Assembly (NCBI GenBank): GCA_002726495.1
Contig: PBTH01000017.1
Coordinates: forward strand, 1-34,083
Direction: 5' to 3'
DNA length: 34,083 bases
Source: Methanobacteriota archaeon
GTDB taxonomy: Archaea; Thermoplasmatota; Poseidoniia; Poseidoniales; Poseidoniaceae
Shown: in pieces, positions 25,528-34,083 of the stretch
Position numbering within the stretch: position 1 is the first letter of the stretch
Layout of the letters: the number at the start of each line of letters is the position of its first letter
Program-made: the position numbers and the translations under genes
Notes under the pieces: generated by a model
Databases searched by the model: none
What the model saw: the letters and a program-made list of their open reading frames with translations, nothing else
What the model was told of the DNA's origin: nothing

Positions 25528-28500
25528 ATGATGTCAGCAGGCCAGGCTCCGTCAAACGCCCGTGCACGGGCAAGTTTGTTGATGTCATTGTTGATGATTG
25601 GAGTTGTTGTTTCCCCGTTGTTCACACCGAATTCATTGGACCAAGAAATCCAGTTATTCCACAGTTCCAGTAACGAACCATGGGATGCATATGAACAACC
25701 TTGGTCGCAATACGGCCACACTCCAACACACAATTTCACGATTCCAGCCCACAGCCCTGATGGAGGGCCCGGTGAAGGCAATGTTAGTGATGTTACAGAA
25801 CTCGCCACCATTTCAGACCCCGTCGTCAACTGGCAGATATTTGAGGGAAATACAGCAGAAGACGGAGCAGACAGTTACGGTTCGGTTGTTGGAGATTTCA
25901 CACAAAGTATCACTGCTTCAGAGTCGGCAGTCCAACGATGTGGGGCCGGAACATTGTCGCCAGTCGCCATCTCCAGTACAATTAACGGAGGAGTTCGCGA
26001 AAGTTATCTTAACATCATCAGCGGCAACGATGCAAAAATTGCATGGAAAGCGAGTTTGGGAGCTACTGAAGCCATACGCTCAACACCCATTATCAGCGAT
26101 ATCGATGGAGACGGTCTCCAAGAGATTATCGTGGTTTACGATTCGAGTGGTGCTTTGAATATCGATGTCTGGTCACCTCGCCTTACATGTACTGAATCCA
26201 ACTGGCAAACGACTGGACATTCAAACGAATTGTTGTGGTCATATTCAGACTCCGATGTTCGGATTTCTTCGCCATCCCCTCACTTCCCATCCTCAAATAG
26301 CGACCATAAGGCTGTGACTCAACCCCTTCTAGCAGACCTTGAACTGGACGGTACGCCCGAACTCATCCTTGCCGTAGTGGACGACCCCGAAAACAATCCA
26401 GTTGTCAAGGTAAATGCATACGCCATAACATCATCCCAGCCAACCGAGGCAAGATGGAGCGTCACCCTTGACAGAGGGACGCATCCGTCCGACCCAGTTT
26501 GGGCTCAACTTGACGATACGACAACGTCGGTGCTTCTGACCACGATAGATGATACATCCGGAAACATGTGGATTTGGCAAATTGATGGGTCCACCGGCTC
26601 TCTCGATTGGGAACGAGTAGCAATCCAAGGTACTGATTCTGATTCCGACGCCCCTCGGCTGAGGTTACCAGGTCCAGTGATCACTCAACTGGACCAAGAC
26701 GATGCTCCTGAGATGATCCTAACCGTCCCAACCGATGCAAACGGCCGGAATTCTGGAAATGGAGCTCGTTTTATTGGAATGGAACTTACATCAACAGATG
26801 AAATTTTTAACTTTAGAGCTCAAAATGGATTCAGTGATTCCCAGCCATTGCCACTTGATACTGATGATGACGGTATATCGGACCGCTTGTGTTGGATGAC
26901 GTGGTATTCCGACAATTGGGCAGGTACCGACCGAAAAGGTATGCTTGGTTGTACCGATATCAGCAATGAGAATGCTGTGAATGAATGGGTTAGGGACCTT
27001 CAGAGAGGAAGCGGTAACGCCAATGACGAAATTGGAGTTTCTCCTCCCATTAGTATGGATATTGATGGTGAAGGGACAGAGGAAATCGTTGTGGCGTTTG
27101 GTCGTCGCTTATGGGCATTTGATGGAGACACAGGGGCTTCTGCTGACATAAGTGATAATTGGGCTACTCCACTCGCCATGCCTCATAGAACATGGGCAGC
27201 ACCTGCGGTGGGGGACATCGATGGTGATGGGCACATTGACCTACTCTACGGAGACATGATGGTATCTCATCGGTCACCCGACTTCGCACCTTCTGCTGAC
27301 CAACGTGGCCTTTCATTTACTCCTGCTCAAGCCGACCCCGGTGAAAGCGTTACTGTGACTGCACAATTTTCCAATGTAGGCACTGGGGAGGCTGACGATG
27401 ACTTGGATGCTGTCATTTACATGAACGGTGTTGAATTGAAGCGGGAAAGATTTACTGAAAGCGAACCTGTTGCACCAAGCGGAGAAGGTGGCCCGCTCAC
27501 ATTTTCTGCTCAGTTTACCGCCGAATTAGGGATTCATGAATTTAAATTAGAATTGGACATCAACGGTAACATTAGCGAACATCGTGAAGACAACAACATT
27601 GAGTTGACAACCTATACTGTTGTGGAACCCTATGTTGCTAGAATTGACGGCCCTACTGAGACGCCACGTATTCACCCCGGAGCATCACAAGAAATATCTG
27701 TAGAGCTCACTGCAACCGGTTCCACAGCCGCAATGTGGACATTATCGTATGATTCCTCCAATCTGCCCGCAGGTTGGGGATTCCTGCCGTCTTCAGGCCA
27801 AAACCTCAACAATGAGCTTGTACCAAACCAACCCCTCACCGTCGACTTTGACGCTTCTGTACCCTCTTCTGCTTTGGGTGATGAATCAGGATATGTTGAC
27901 CTACACCTTGAATTGGATTTAGACTCATCAGTGAATGTGTCATATCGACTCCCTGTTGAAGTGTTTAGGACAAGAGGATTGGACATTGCAGGACCGACAG
28001 GTGTTAACGAAACATTTGGTCAAGGTCGCCCAGGAACGGTCGCCAAGGGATGGTTTATGGTTGAAAACCTTGGAAATGCACAAGAAACTACCACGTCAAT
28101 TCAATGGACTGCTCCTTCATGGGGTGGATCACCGTCGCTCCACGATGCCCAAGGAAATGAACTCTTTTCACTCACACTCCAACCCGGAGAAGTGCTGGAA
28201 TTGTTTGCTCATCTCGACACACCGTTGGGCGCCTCATACGGTTCACAAACTCAAACATCGCTAACCGTCTGCCTCGGGAGCGGACAGAATTCCCTTTGTG
28301 AGTCGTTTGAAGTTACGTTTACTGCGGTGAAAATTTCTGCGAATCCTACGCACCATCGGTCCCTTCCCAATGCCACTTTATCGTGGCAATTAGAGGGAAG
28401 TATACCTGCAAGTGGAATGATTCAATGGAACATGGCTCAAGCCCAAATGTTGCATACTGAATGGCAATGGAGTACAAGCGGAGACTGGCTGATCAACGGT

Positions 28501-31287
28501 ACTTACCTTGAAGCATCTGGAACTGCAGGCGAATCCATTGGTGGCTATTTGACCCTCTATTTGCCACCAAATGCTGATCCGCAACGTCACTCATTCATTG
28601 AGCAAGATGATGATTACAACTTGTTTGAAATCAACATCACATTACAAGTTCTCCAAGTCTACAGGTCCAATGTATCCATCGTTGAACCACTGCCTGACGA
28701 GGTAGGTGAGGTACTTTCACTGAATGTGAGTGAAGCTCATATGTTCCTAATCTACTTGGAAAATCCTGGAAATGGAATTGATGATTTCCAACTGACTGCT
28801 GATGTTCAGACCCATGTTGAAGATATTTCCCCGGAAGTTAACTTCACCTATTTTGGCGATGATTTAGATTACTACCAAACAACATTAGGTCCAAAATCAA
28901 CTGGGATTGCAAGGGTTGACATCACCCTGTCACAGGAAGTTCCCGCACAAGTCCCCTTCATCTTAGAATTTACATGGACATCATTAGGAGGGGATGATGT
29001 TGATCATTCAACATCGATATTAATTCAAGCAGCACCAAGTCACGAGTGGAATGTTAGTCTCACTGGTGATGATAATTTAACCGTCTACCCTGGTGATGAA
29101 ATCATCCTCAATATCTCATCACAAAATCTAGGGAATGCACCGGACATTATCACCCTTCAGCCAGAGATCATCATGCAATACTCTGGCTCTGATAATTCAA
29201 TTTGGACTGTGACAACAGCAACAAGCGACCTGGTAGGTATTAATCAGAGCACAAGTGAACAGATTTCCGTGAGTGTTCCCGAAGAGGCATGGCACACTAC
29301 TGAGGTCACCCTCAAGATACTCCACATAGCCAATAACTACGTACTTGGACACACAAATGTCTCCCTCACCGTTGGCCAAACATCTGGTTGGAAACTGAAT
29401 CTTACGGATGCACAATTAGAAATTGATCCATCAGGACAAAACATGACTCTGAAACTCGAACACCTCGGGAACGGGTTTGAAACACCCTACTTCAGTAAGG
29501 CCACCGCTGGATGGAACATCACATTACCAGATAATTTTAGTTTAGTTGAGCCATTCTCAACAAGCTCATTGAACGTATATGTCCAACCACCAGAAGATGC
29601 TGTTGCGGGTGAAGTAGGTATGCTCTCAATACGAATATCTGACGAAGACTTGTCTGGACTCACCGTTCAAACAGTCCCAGTTAGAATTGGCGCTGCGCCC
29701 AACCTCTCGCTTGAACATCGGAGTTCATGGATGGTCTCTCAAGATGGAGGCTACCCTACGGCGTGGGTCGAGAATAACGGAAATGATATTGCGCTGCTGT
29801 CCTTCAGTGTTAGTGGCCTGCCCGAAGGTTGGACAACCGAACAAGGAAAACAACTCGTTTTGGCACCGAACCAAATAAGAGGAGTTCCATTAAGCCTTAT
29901 TCCTGCTTCGGACTGGGACAATCAACGATTCCTTGTTACGATTCATGTCAATCATCCAATTCTAGGGATTCTATCGCATGATTTAGAAGTGGAATCATCA
30001 GCCATATCGTTTTCTCAATCACCGGTTGTCGATGCATATGTGGGTGTAGAACGGTCAGTTTCACTGTTCACAACAAGCGATACTTCGTGGACGTTCACAT
30101 CATCGCTGGACATTGAAGAACAGGCTAACAGCCTCGTGTTTGAACAACCGGTCAATAGCGGGGAAGTCATTGTCCAGTATACCAATGGAACAAACGATGG
30201 AAACCTCTCTCTATACCTTATACCACGAACCTACCCTGATGCATCATCAACATGCACCTTGGTCGTCACATCACTCCAAGATTTAGGCAAAATCACGTTG
30301 GATGACACCATAGGGACATGCGAACTCATTGCAGGAGATGATGAAGATTTGCGGGCAGTCATGACCGCCATGACATCAAACGGTGAACAAATACCATTGT
30401 CAAAGGATTCTTGGTTTGTCCCAGCAGGAGGAAATCTGAGCATTGATATCTCCATTGATGAATGGAGCCCTGACCCTGGCATATTCTCAATAACGATTCT
30501 CATTGTGGACCAGTATGGCCGAACCATCAGCGAAAACGAACAAGATGTTATTGCCCGTGAAGACAATTGGAACGTTGGTATCAGTTCCCTTAGCAGTGAT
30601 GGTTCAATCACCATTGGAATAAGTCGGGTAGGTTACTCGTTGCTTGACTCATCGGTCTGTCGTCTTTCGGTAGAAGCAGACAGTGGATGGTCAACAGAAT
30701 ACGATGTTGATGTGGCCAATTCAGACTCTGCACCGATTTTCTTTATTGAAGACCCCGGTGTCTTAAGCAAGGATGATCAAATCACTGCTACCATTGCATG
30801 CGATACACCATTTGACATCGATGACAATCCCGATGATGATTCTAAATCAATCTATTACCAACCGAGCAATGTCCTCAGTGTCTCATCCAGTGATGCAGGA
30901 TGGATTATCGCTGTTGCTGGCGCAGTACTTGTCCTTACTTGGTTTGGAGGATTCATCGTTCCTCGTGAAGAACGAGGATTGACCGGGCCGGTTGAACCAT
31001 CAAGAACGACAGCAAAACAATCGGAGCCATCCAAGGAAGAGGTTGAGGTCATAAGTGAAGATATGGATTCAATCAGCATTGTTGAGGAAGATGACGATGT
31101 TCAGAAACCTATTGAAGTTGATGAGGACACATTACCAACAAATATTGAGGTTTTTGAGGCCCCGGTGGAAGATGATGCGACCGCGAGTGGACGACTCGCA
31201 TCAATGCGTTCAGAGATAGGAGAAGGAGAGCCTACGGAACCAAGTGAACCACTTGAGGATCGGATGAAACGATTCTTCGGCCAGTGA
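25528..31287 (+). CDS. Giant surface protein with FG-GAP/VCBS repeats, CARDB-like domains and C-terminal membrane anchor
   Basis: 1919-residue envelope protein. A basic N-terminus and hydrophobic stretch (about residues 12-32) act as signal peptide or anchor. Residues about 150-580 hold calcium-binding, FG-GAP/integrin-like propeller repeats (STPIISDIDGDGLQEI, APAVGDIDGDGHIDLLYG and degenerate copies). A CARDB-type domain follows near 592-690 (PGESVTVTAQFSNVGTGEADDD), then many Ig-like domains with 'NxGN' cores to about 1780. One transmembrane helix lies near 1790-1810 (AGWIIAVAGAVLVLTWFGGF), and a very acidic cytoplasmic tail ends in LEDRMKRFFGQ. NxS/T sequons are frequent. Likely roles are adhesion or polymer binding; this is inference from architecture. 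The start may be either of two adjacent ATGs. Confidence 0.88.
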   Translation: MMSAGQAPSNARARASLLMSLLMIGVVVSPLFTPNSLDQEIQLFHSSSNEPWDAYEQPWSQYGHTPTHNFTIPAHSPDGGPGEGNVSDVTELATISDPVVNWQIFEGNTAEDGADSYGSVVGDFTQSITASESAVQRCGAGTLSPVAISSTINGGVRESYLNIISGNDAKIAWKASLGATEAIRSTPIISDIDGDGLQEIIVVYDSSGALNIDVWSPRLTCTESNWQTTGHSNELLWSYSDSDVRISSPSPHFPSSNSDHKAVTQPLLADLELDGTPELILAVVDDPENNPVVKVNAYAITSSQPTEARWSVTLDRGTHPSDPVWAQLDDTTTSVLLTTIDDTSGNMWIWQIDGSTGSLDWERVAIQGTDSDSDAPRLRLPGPVITQLDQDDAPEMILTVPTDANGRNSGNGARFIGMELTSTDEIFNFRAQNGFSDSQPLPLDTDDDGISDRLCWMTWYSDNWAGTDRKGMLGCTDISNENAVNEWVRDLQRGSGNANDEIGVSPPISMDIDGEGTEEIVVAFGRRLWAFDGDTGASADISDNWATPLAMPHRTWAAPAVGDIDGDGHIDLLYGDMMVSHRSPDFAPSADQRGLSFTPAQADPGESVTVTAQFSNVGTGEADDDLDAVIYMNGVELKRERFTESEPVAPSGEGGPLTFSAQFTAELGIHEFKLELDINGNISEHREDNNIELTTYTVVEPYVARIDGPTETPRIHPGASQEISVELTATGSTAAMWTLSYDSSNLPAGWGFLPSSGQNLNNELVPNQPLTVDFDASVPSSALGDESGYVDLHLELDLDSSVNVSYRLPVEVFRTRGLDIAGPTGVNETFGQGRPGTVAKGWFMVENLGNAQETTTSIQWTAPSWGGSPSLHDAQGNELFSLTLQPGEVLELFAHLDTPLGASYGSQTQTSLTVCLGSGQNSLCESFEVTFTAVKISANPTHHRSLPNATLSWQLEGSIPASGMIQWNMAQAQMLHTEWQWSTSGDWLINGTYLEASGTAGESIGGYLTLYLPPNADPQRHSFIEQDDDYNLFEINITLQVLQVYRSNVSIVEPLPDEVGEVLSLNVSEAHMFLIYLENPGNGIDDFQLTADVQTHVEDISPEVNFTYFGDDLDYYQTTLGPKSTGIARVDITLSQEVPAQVPFILEFTWTSLGGDDVDHSTSILIQAAPSHEWNVSLTGDDNLTVYPGDEIILNISSQNLGNAPDIITLQPEIIMQYSGSDNSIWTVTTATSDLVGINQSTSEQISVSVPEEAWHTTEVTLKILHIANNYVLGHTNVSLTVGQTSGWKLNLTDAQLEIDPSGQNMTLKLEHLGNGFETPYFSKATAGWNITLPDNFSLVEPFSTSSLNVYVQPPEDAVAGEVGMLSIRISDEDLSGLTVQTVPVRIGAAPNLSLEHRSSWMVSQDGGYPTAWVENNGNDIALLSFSVSGLPEGWTTEQGKQLVLAPNQIRGVPLSLIPASDWDNQRFLVTIHVNHPILGILSHDLEVESSAISFSQSPVVDAYVGVERSVSLFTTSDTSWTFTSSLDIEEQANSLVFEQPVNSGEVIVQYTNGTNDGNLSLYLIPRTYPDASSTCTLVVTSLQDLGKITLDDTIGTCELIAGDDEDLRAVMTAMTSNGEQIPLSKDSWFVPAGGNLSIDISIDEWSPDPGIFSITILIVDQYGRTISENEQDVIAREDNWNVGISSLSSDGSITIGISRVGYSLLDSSVCRLSVEADSGWSTEYDVDVANSDSAPIFFIEDPGVLSKDDQITATIACDTPFDIDDNPDDDSKSIYYQPSNVLSVSSSDAGWIIAVAGAVLVLTWFGGFIVPREERGLTGPVEPSRTTAKQSEPSKEEVEVISEDMDSISIVEEDDDVQKPIEVDEDTLPTNIEVFEAPVEDDATASGRLASMRSEIGEGEPTEPSEPLEDRMKRFFGQ

Positions 31288-31335
31288 GCCGCTCCAAACC
31301 AAGCCCTTATCACCGTCAGGCAAGGGCACAGGACC

Positions 31336-32022
31336 ATGGACGAACTCCCGTTGGCCTCCACAACCCCCTTCTACACACTGGATGCGTGTAATGGAGATTT
31401 GGCCGAGCGTATTGTCCTTGCTCTTCATGATGAAAACAGCGGCATACACGACACATGGAAAAATCTCGTCGAGAGTGATTCATCGCTTAATCAGCGTCTC
31501 ATATCACAGGGCATTGACAAACCAAAGACCCGTTCTGAAATTGATTGGGATGATTCGACTTTACTGTTCACCAGCACAATAGAACTCAGCAAAGACGGAC
31601 GTCCACTGCCTCTTGGTGAATTTCTTACAAGAGAGCGATTCGGGCGATTTCCATGGAATGACGGTTCGCTTCTTGGTTACTTTCTAACATACATCCGCCC
31701 GAATCGGGCACTCACGGAAAACGATGGAGGCGATATTTACGACACGATCGTTTCCCTACTGACAAAACTCACTTCAAATTGCAGTGACCAACACCTGGGA
31801 CACAGTGATTTCGAGGAAGGCTTCGGTGGGTTGAGTATCAAAGGATTTCTAACATCAGAGGAAGTAAAACTCCTGCGTAGAAATCTATCCAGCAGGACGT
31901 GGACTGCGTCATATGATGAGCCGCTGGATGGAGGTGTAGCAGACGCTGCTAAGCATTTCATGACACTGCTCAAAGCTGCTGAACGCAGAAATGTTGGCGT
32001 AATGCTTAGAATCCATTCCTAA
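31336..32022 (+). CDS. Unknown soluble protein
   Basis: 228-residue protein that I do not recognise. It has no signal peptide, membrane helix, metal cluster or nucleotide-binding loop, and reads as a mixed alpha/beta, mainly helical protein. A central RPNRALTENDGGD segment and a C-terminal helix pair (SEEVKLLRRNLSSRTW; AAKHFMTLLKAAERRN) are its most distinctive parts. It begins 48 bp after the surface-protein gene with AGGA just upstream, so the two may be co-transcribed. It converges on purC with two bases between stops. Confidence 0.7.
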   Translation: MDELPLASTTPFYTLDACNGDLAERIVLALHDENSGIHDTWKNLVESDSSLNQRLISQGIDKPKTRSEIDWDDSTLLFTSTIELSKDGRPLPLGEFLTRERFGRFPWNDGSLLGYFLTYIRPNRALTENDGGDIYDTIVSLLTKLTSNCSDQHLGHSDFEEGFGGLSIKGFLTSEEVKLLRRNLSSRTWTASYDEPLDGGVADAAKHFMTLLKAAERRNVGVMLRIHS

Positions 32023-32024
32023 GC

Positions 32025-32930
32025 TTAGAACGTCTGTGAAGTCAAGCGCTCAAACATTGAGGCATACAGAGCTGCAGTCTCATCAATAACAGTTTGAGGA
32101 AGCGCAGGGATTGGTGGTTCATCTCCGCCCTTGTCCCTGGCCTCTTTCAGTTCTGCTTGATGGCCTGTGCCGATGTAATGAGAACGAACAAATTCCTTTG
32201 ACAATTCAATGCATTCACCATTTGCATATGCTTCTGCGTCCCACCAACGGTCTTCATCAAGAGTGCCAAAGGTATCAACCAAAACTACTTCTCGGTTTGT
32301 CCCTAGAGCAAATTCTTTCTTACCATCAACGTGGATTAAACCATTTTTAGCCGCTTCACGCTCAATAATCCCATCAACAGCAAGTGCTGCTTTCACAATT
32401 GATTCGTATTCTTCTTCTGTGATATTGGAAATTTCAAGTGCCTCATCTCTGCCGATGTTACGGTCGAATTTTTCAAACTTCGTCGTGACTTCAACAAAGG
32501 GTTGGTTCAATTTGACGCCGTATTCACAATCTGGAGCAACTCCTAATTCTTCAGCAGTCAATTCTCCTCGTTCAAAACGACGCCATGCTGAGCCTGAAAG
32601 ATAGTGACGGACGATGACTTCCAAAGGAACGAAAACCCATTCCATGTCCCTCGGTATCGCACCAGGTTCTTTGATGACCTCAACTTTCCGAACAAGACAG
32701 CGGTCTGCTGCATTGACTTCTACAAGATGGGTTTTGCAGATACCCGCTGATTCCACAAGATTGAACCAGTGAGCCGTGGTTCGGTTGAGGGATTCCCCCT
32801 TACGAGGAATCAACGAGGGGATGATTTGATCAAAAACTGAAATCTGATTTGTAAATCTAAACTCCAACATCTGTGGGTCATCGGTAGACCATACTTGCTT
32901 GACTTTTCCTTGGTAGAGCATTTCTCCCAT
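32025..32930 (-). CDS. purC: Phosphoribosylaminoimidazole-succinocarboxamide synthase (SAICAR synthetase)
   Basis: ATP-dependent enzyme of purine synthesis that joins CAIR with aspartate. The 301-residue sequence begins MLYQGKVKQVWS (the ATP-binding LYEGKAK loop) and has SVFDQIIPSLIPRKG, EVIVRHYLSGSAWRR, KLNQPFVEVTTKF and LVDTFGTLDEDRWW, in the expected order. The ATG at 32930 is given; the ATG three codons later matches the usual family N-terminus and has GGGAG close upstream. It lies 57 bp downstream of aIF6, in the same direction. Confidence 0.94.
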   Translation of the reverse strand: MGEMLYQGKVKQVWSTDDPQMLEFRFTNQISVFDQIIPSLIPRKGESLNRTTAHWFNLVESAGICKTHLVEVNAADRCLVRKVEVIKEPGAIPRDMEWVFVPLEVIVRHYLSGSAWRRFERGELTAEELGVAPDCEYGVKLNQPFVEVTTKFEKFDRNIGRDEALEISNITEEEYESIVKAALAVDGIIEREAAKNGLIHVDGKKEFALGTNREVVLVDTFGTLDEDRWWDAEAYANGECIELSKEFVRSHYIGTGHQAELKEARDKGGDEPPIPALPQTVIDETAALYASMFERLTSQTF

Positions 32931-32987
32931 GAAATTTGGTTGGTAAAACGGCCTTTGAACCTTTCACATGAATCACAAGGAGGTAAT

Positions 32988-33650
32988 TCACAGAAATCCT
33001 AAGGCATCTTCGATACGATTCAGTTCCGGCCCAGTGGTTTTGGTCCCAGAAACTGCTCCTGAATTGGAAGCACATACACCAGCACCAACATACGGCGAAC
33101 CAAATGAAACAGTGCCCACCATTGGAGGTACACCAAGAATTTCCTCAATAAGAAGGGCTTCATCAGGAGTTACGTCTGGATGGAGAAGAACCCCTTGGTC
33201 ATTCGCTACAGCAAGGCTACCAACAACATCATGACCGGCAACAGTAGTTGCCACAATTTGTACCCCAAGAACCTCCGCTAGAATTTCAAGACCATCATGA
33301 GGAATACTTGGAGAAGCCACTGCGCCTTGGTCATTGGCGATGAGAAGGTTACCAGCGGTGTTAACACCGCCTTCCATAACAACAACATCTCCAAAGGATG
33401 TTAACTGGTCAATATCGCTTTCTGTTGCAATGTCAGCGACTGCTATACCACGATTGTTACCACAAACGAGAGCACCGATTAAATTTGAACCACCGACGGA
33501 AAGCGAATGCATTTCCAACTCAAGCGTTTGCTCAAGGGTTTCGAGGATCGGTTGTGGTAACTCTGGAGGATGAAAGACAACACTTCCAACACTGGCCAAG
33601 TGAATTCCTACTTGGTCGCTTCCAAAAATATCAACGGTGTCAATTGGCAT
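32988..33650 (-). CDS. eif6: Translation initiation factor aIF6 (ribosome anti-association factor)
   Basis: 220-residue pentein-fold protein that binds the 50S subunit at uL14 and prevents joining with 30S. The internal pseudo-fivefold repeats are visible as recurring VGSLAVANDQGVLLHP, AGNLLIANDQGAVASP and IGALVCGNNRGIAV units, ending in GAGVCASNSGAV. I chose the ATG at 33650 (MPIDTVDIFGSDQVG), which matches the family N-terminus and has GGAAG upstream. The frame continues upstream into the 5S rRNA gene, but that part is not coding. Confidence 0.95.
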   Translation of the reverse strand: MPIDTVDIFGSDQVGIHLASVGSVVFHPPELPQPILETLEQTLELEMHSLSVGGSNLIGALVCGNNRGIAVADIATESDIDQLTSFGDVVVMEGGVNTAGNLLIANDQGAVASPSIPHDGLEILAEVLGVQIVATTVAGHDVVGSLAVANDQGVLLHPDVTPDEALLIEEILGVPPMVGTVSFGSPYVGAGVCASNSGAVSGTKTTGPELNRIEDALGFL

Positions 33651-33708
33651 GGCGATACTTCCTTCTTTGAGTGTTGGTTCAAAAACATGGTGTTTGATGA
33701 CAGAACGC

Positions 33709-33744
33709 AAAAAAGGCCGGTCTCCAGAACGGAGAACCGGCCTT
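33709..33744 (-). terminator. Hairpin plus T-run terminator-like element after 5S rRNA
   Basis: Read on the minus strand, AAGGCCGGT and CTCC pair with GGAG and ACCGGCCTT (13 pairs, one bulged base, 5-nt loop), and six T residues follow directly. This is the classic intrinsic-terminator shape, placed about 45 nt after the 5S rRNA 3' end and 60 nt before aIF6. There is no T-run on the other side, so it would act only on minus-strand transcripts. Confidence 0.6.
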
Positions 33745-33787
33745 AAGCGCCCTGACGGGTCGAGGATTGATCCGGGGTGAAAAGAGT

Positions 33788-33908
33788 GGGGCACAGTGAC
33801 TTCCTTTCCCGTGGACTTTCGTACCACAGTAATGGGAGAGACGCAGAAGGGCTTGACTTCTGGGTTCGGAATGGGACCAGGTAAACACCTTCGCTGTGAC
33901 CGTGCACC
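33788..33908 (-). rRNA. rrf: 5S ribosomal RNA
   Basis: About 121 nt. The conserved CCTGGTCCCATTCCGAACCC segment (loop B/helix III) and GAAGTCAAGCCC are plain, and the ends pair as GCACGGT with ACTGTGC to form helix I. Ends are set from helix I and may be off by a few bases. It lies about 100 nt downstream of 23S rRNA in the same direction. Confidence 0.92.
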
Positions 33909-33934
33909 CATCTCTTTTCGAATCGGATCTGAGG

Positions 33935-33951
33935 TGCGACGTAGCGTCGCA
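33935..33951 (-). repeat. Perfect hairpin in the 23S-5S spacer
   Basis: TGCGACG and CGTCGCA are perfect 7-bp arms around a 3-base loop, between the 23S end and 5S start. It may mark a processing or stabilising element in the precursor RNA. Confidence 0.5.
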
Positions 33952-34007
33952 AGTGAATTGGCATGATTTTTAGACGAAGGGCACTCATGGTGCGGTTACG
34001 TACACGG

Positions 34008-34083
34008 AAAAAGATGCTCGAACATTAGTGCTGCTGGACTGAATACGTCGCCGAAGCTTCGTACTTACATCCGCAGTCTATCA
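34008..34083 (-). rRNA. rrl: 23S ribosomal RNA, 3' end only (runs past window end)
   Basis: Minus-strand GACTGCGGATGTAAGTACGA followed by GTATTCAGTCCAGCAGCACTAATG matches the conserved last helices of 23S rRNA (compare the bacterial GTACTAATGAACCG 3' end). The 3' boundary is estimated from the usual distance after CTAATG and is accurate to about 10 nt. The rest of the gene lies outside the window. Confidence 0.85.

Noticed and set aside
33651..33911. 87-residue N-terminal extension of aIF6 from an upstream ATG
   Set aside because: The extension is the translation of the 5S rRNA gene and the terminator hairpin; the true start is the ATG at 33650, which matches the family N-terminus.
1..34083. 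CRISPR arrays, insertion sequences, integrases or defence genes
   Set aside because: I saw no regular direct repeats, transposase or integrase motifs, or nuclease/toxin modules; the region looks like stable core chromosome.

Overview
The window reads as an archaeal chromosome segment, most likely from an uncultured marine Thermoplasmatota lineage (Poseidoniales / Marine Group II, or a close relative). The archaeal assignment rests on several genes: an rpo7-spt4-eS24-eS31 operon, an archaeal-type D-aminoacyl-tRNA deacylase (DtdA), aIF6, RtcB, archaeal-style ValRS and AlaRS, an HVO_0476-family zinc protein and TATA-box-like elements about 30 nt upstream of both tRNA genes. The finer placement is inference, from the long FG-GAP surface protein and the general gene style. 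I see no phage, transposon, plasmid or CRISPR signature. Genes are tightly packed and no stretch over 300 bases lacks a gene or RNA.

Layout. 1-1445: 5' part of an RND-family membrane protein gene (minus strand, cut by the window edge). 1582-5206: valS and convergent dinB. 5268-9126: serA-like dehydrogenase, an unknown membrane protein, an MBL-fold hydrolase and a Nudix hydrolase. 9128-13772: divergent alaS and rtcB around a palindrome, then a tiny coiled-coil ORF. 13892-15727: tRNA-Thr(GGU), a polytopic membrane protein and tRNA-Ser(GGA). 15808-19371: an apparent co-directional unit of a zinc-ribbon membrane protein, a SufS-like cysteine desulfurase and a membrane-anchored subtilase. 19363-22958: a methyltransferase, the HVO_0476-family protein, proline dehydrogenase and dtdA. 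23019-23981: an unknown soluble protein. 23985-25260: eS31, eS24, spt4 and rpo7 (minus strand) behind a structured leader. 25528-32022: a 1919-residue surface protein and a small unknown protein. 32025-33650: purC and aIF6. 33700-34083: a terminator-like hairpin, 5S rRNA and the 3' end of 23S rRNA, all minus strand.

Most of the content is core information processing (two aminoacyl-tRNA synthetases, a tRNA proofreading deacylase, RNA ligase, RNA polymerase subunit, elongation factor, two ribosomal proteins, aIF6, rRNA and tRNA). It is mixed with amino-acid, purine and sulfur metabolism and lineage-specific envelope proteins. The strongest candidate for something undescribed is the rpo7 operon leader. 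It can form a long hairpin whose 3' arm is also complementary to the rpo7 Shine-Dalgarno sequence, so two mutually exclusive folds are possible. Other points of interest are the palindrome lying on both divergent alaS/rtcB promoter regions, a bacterial-looking hairpin plus T-run after 5S rRNA, a eukaryote-like Cx4C zinc knuckle in eS31, a HIGA signature in ValRS, and the zinc-ribbon protein/SufS/subtilase unit.
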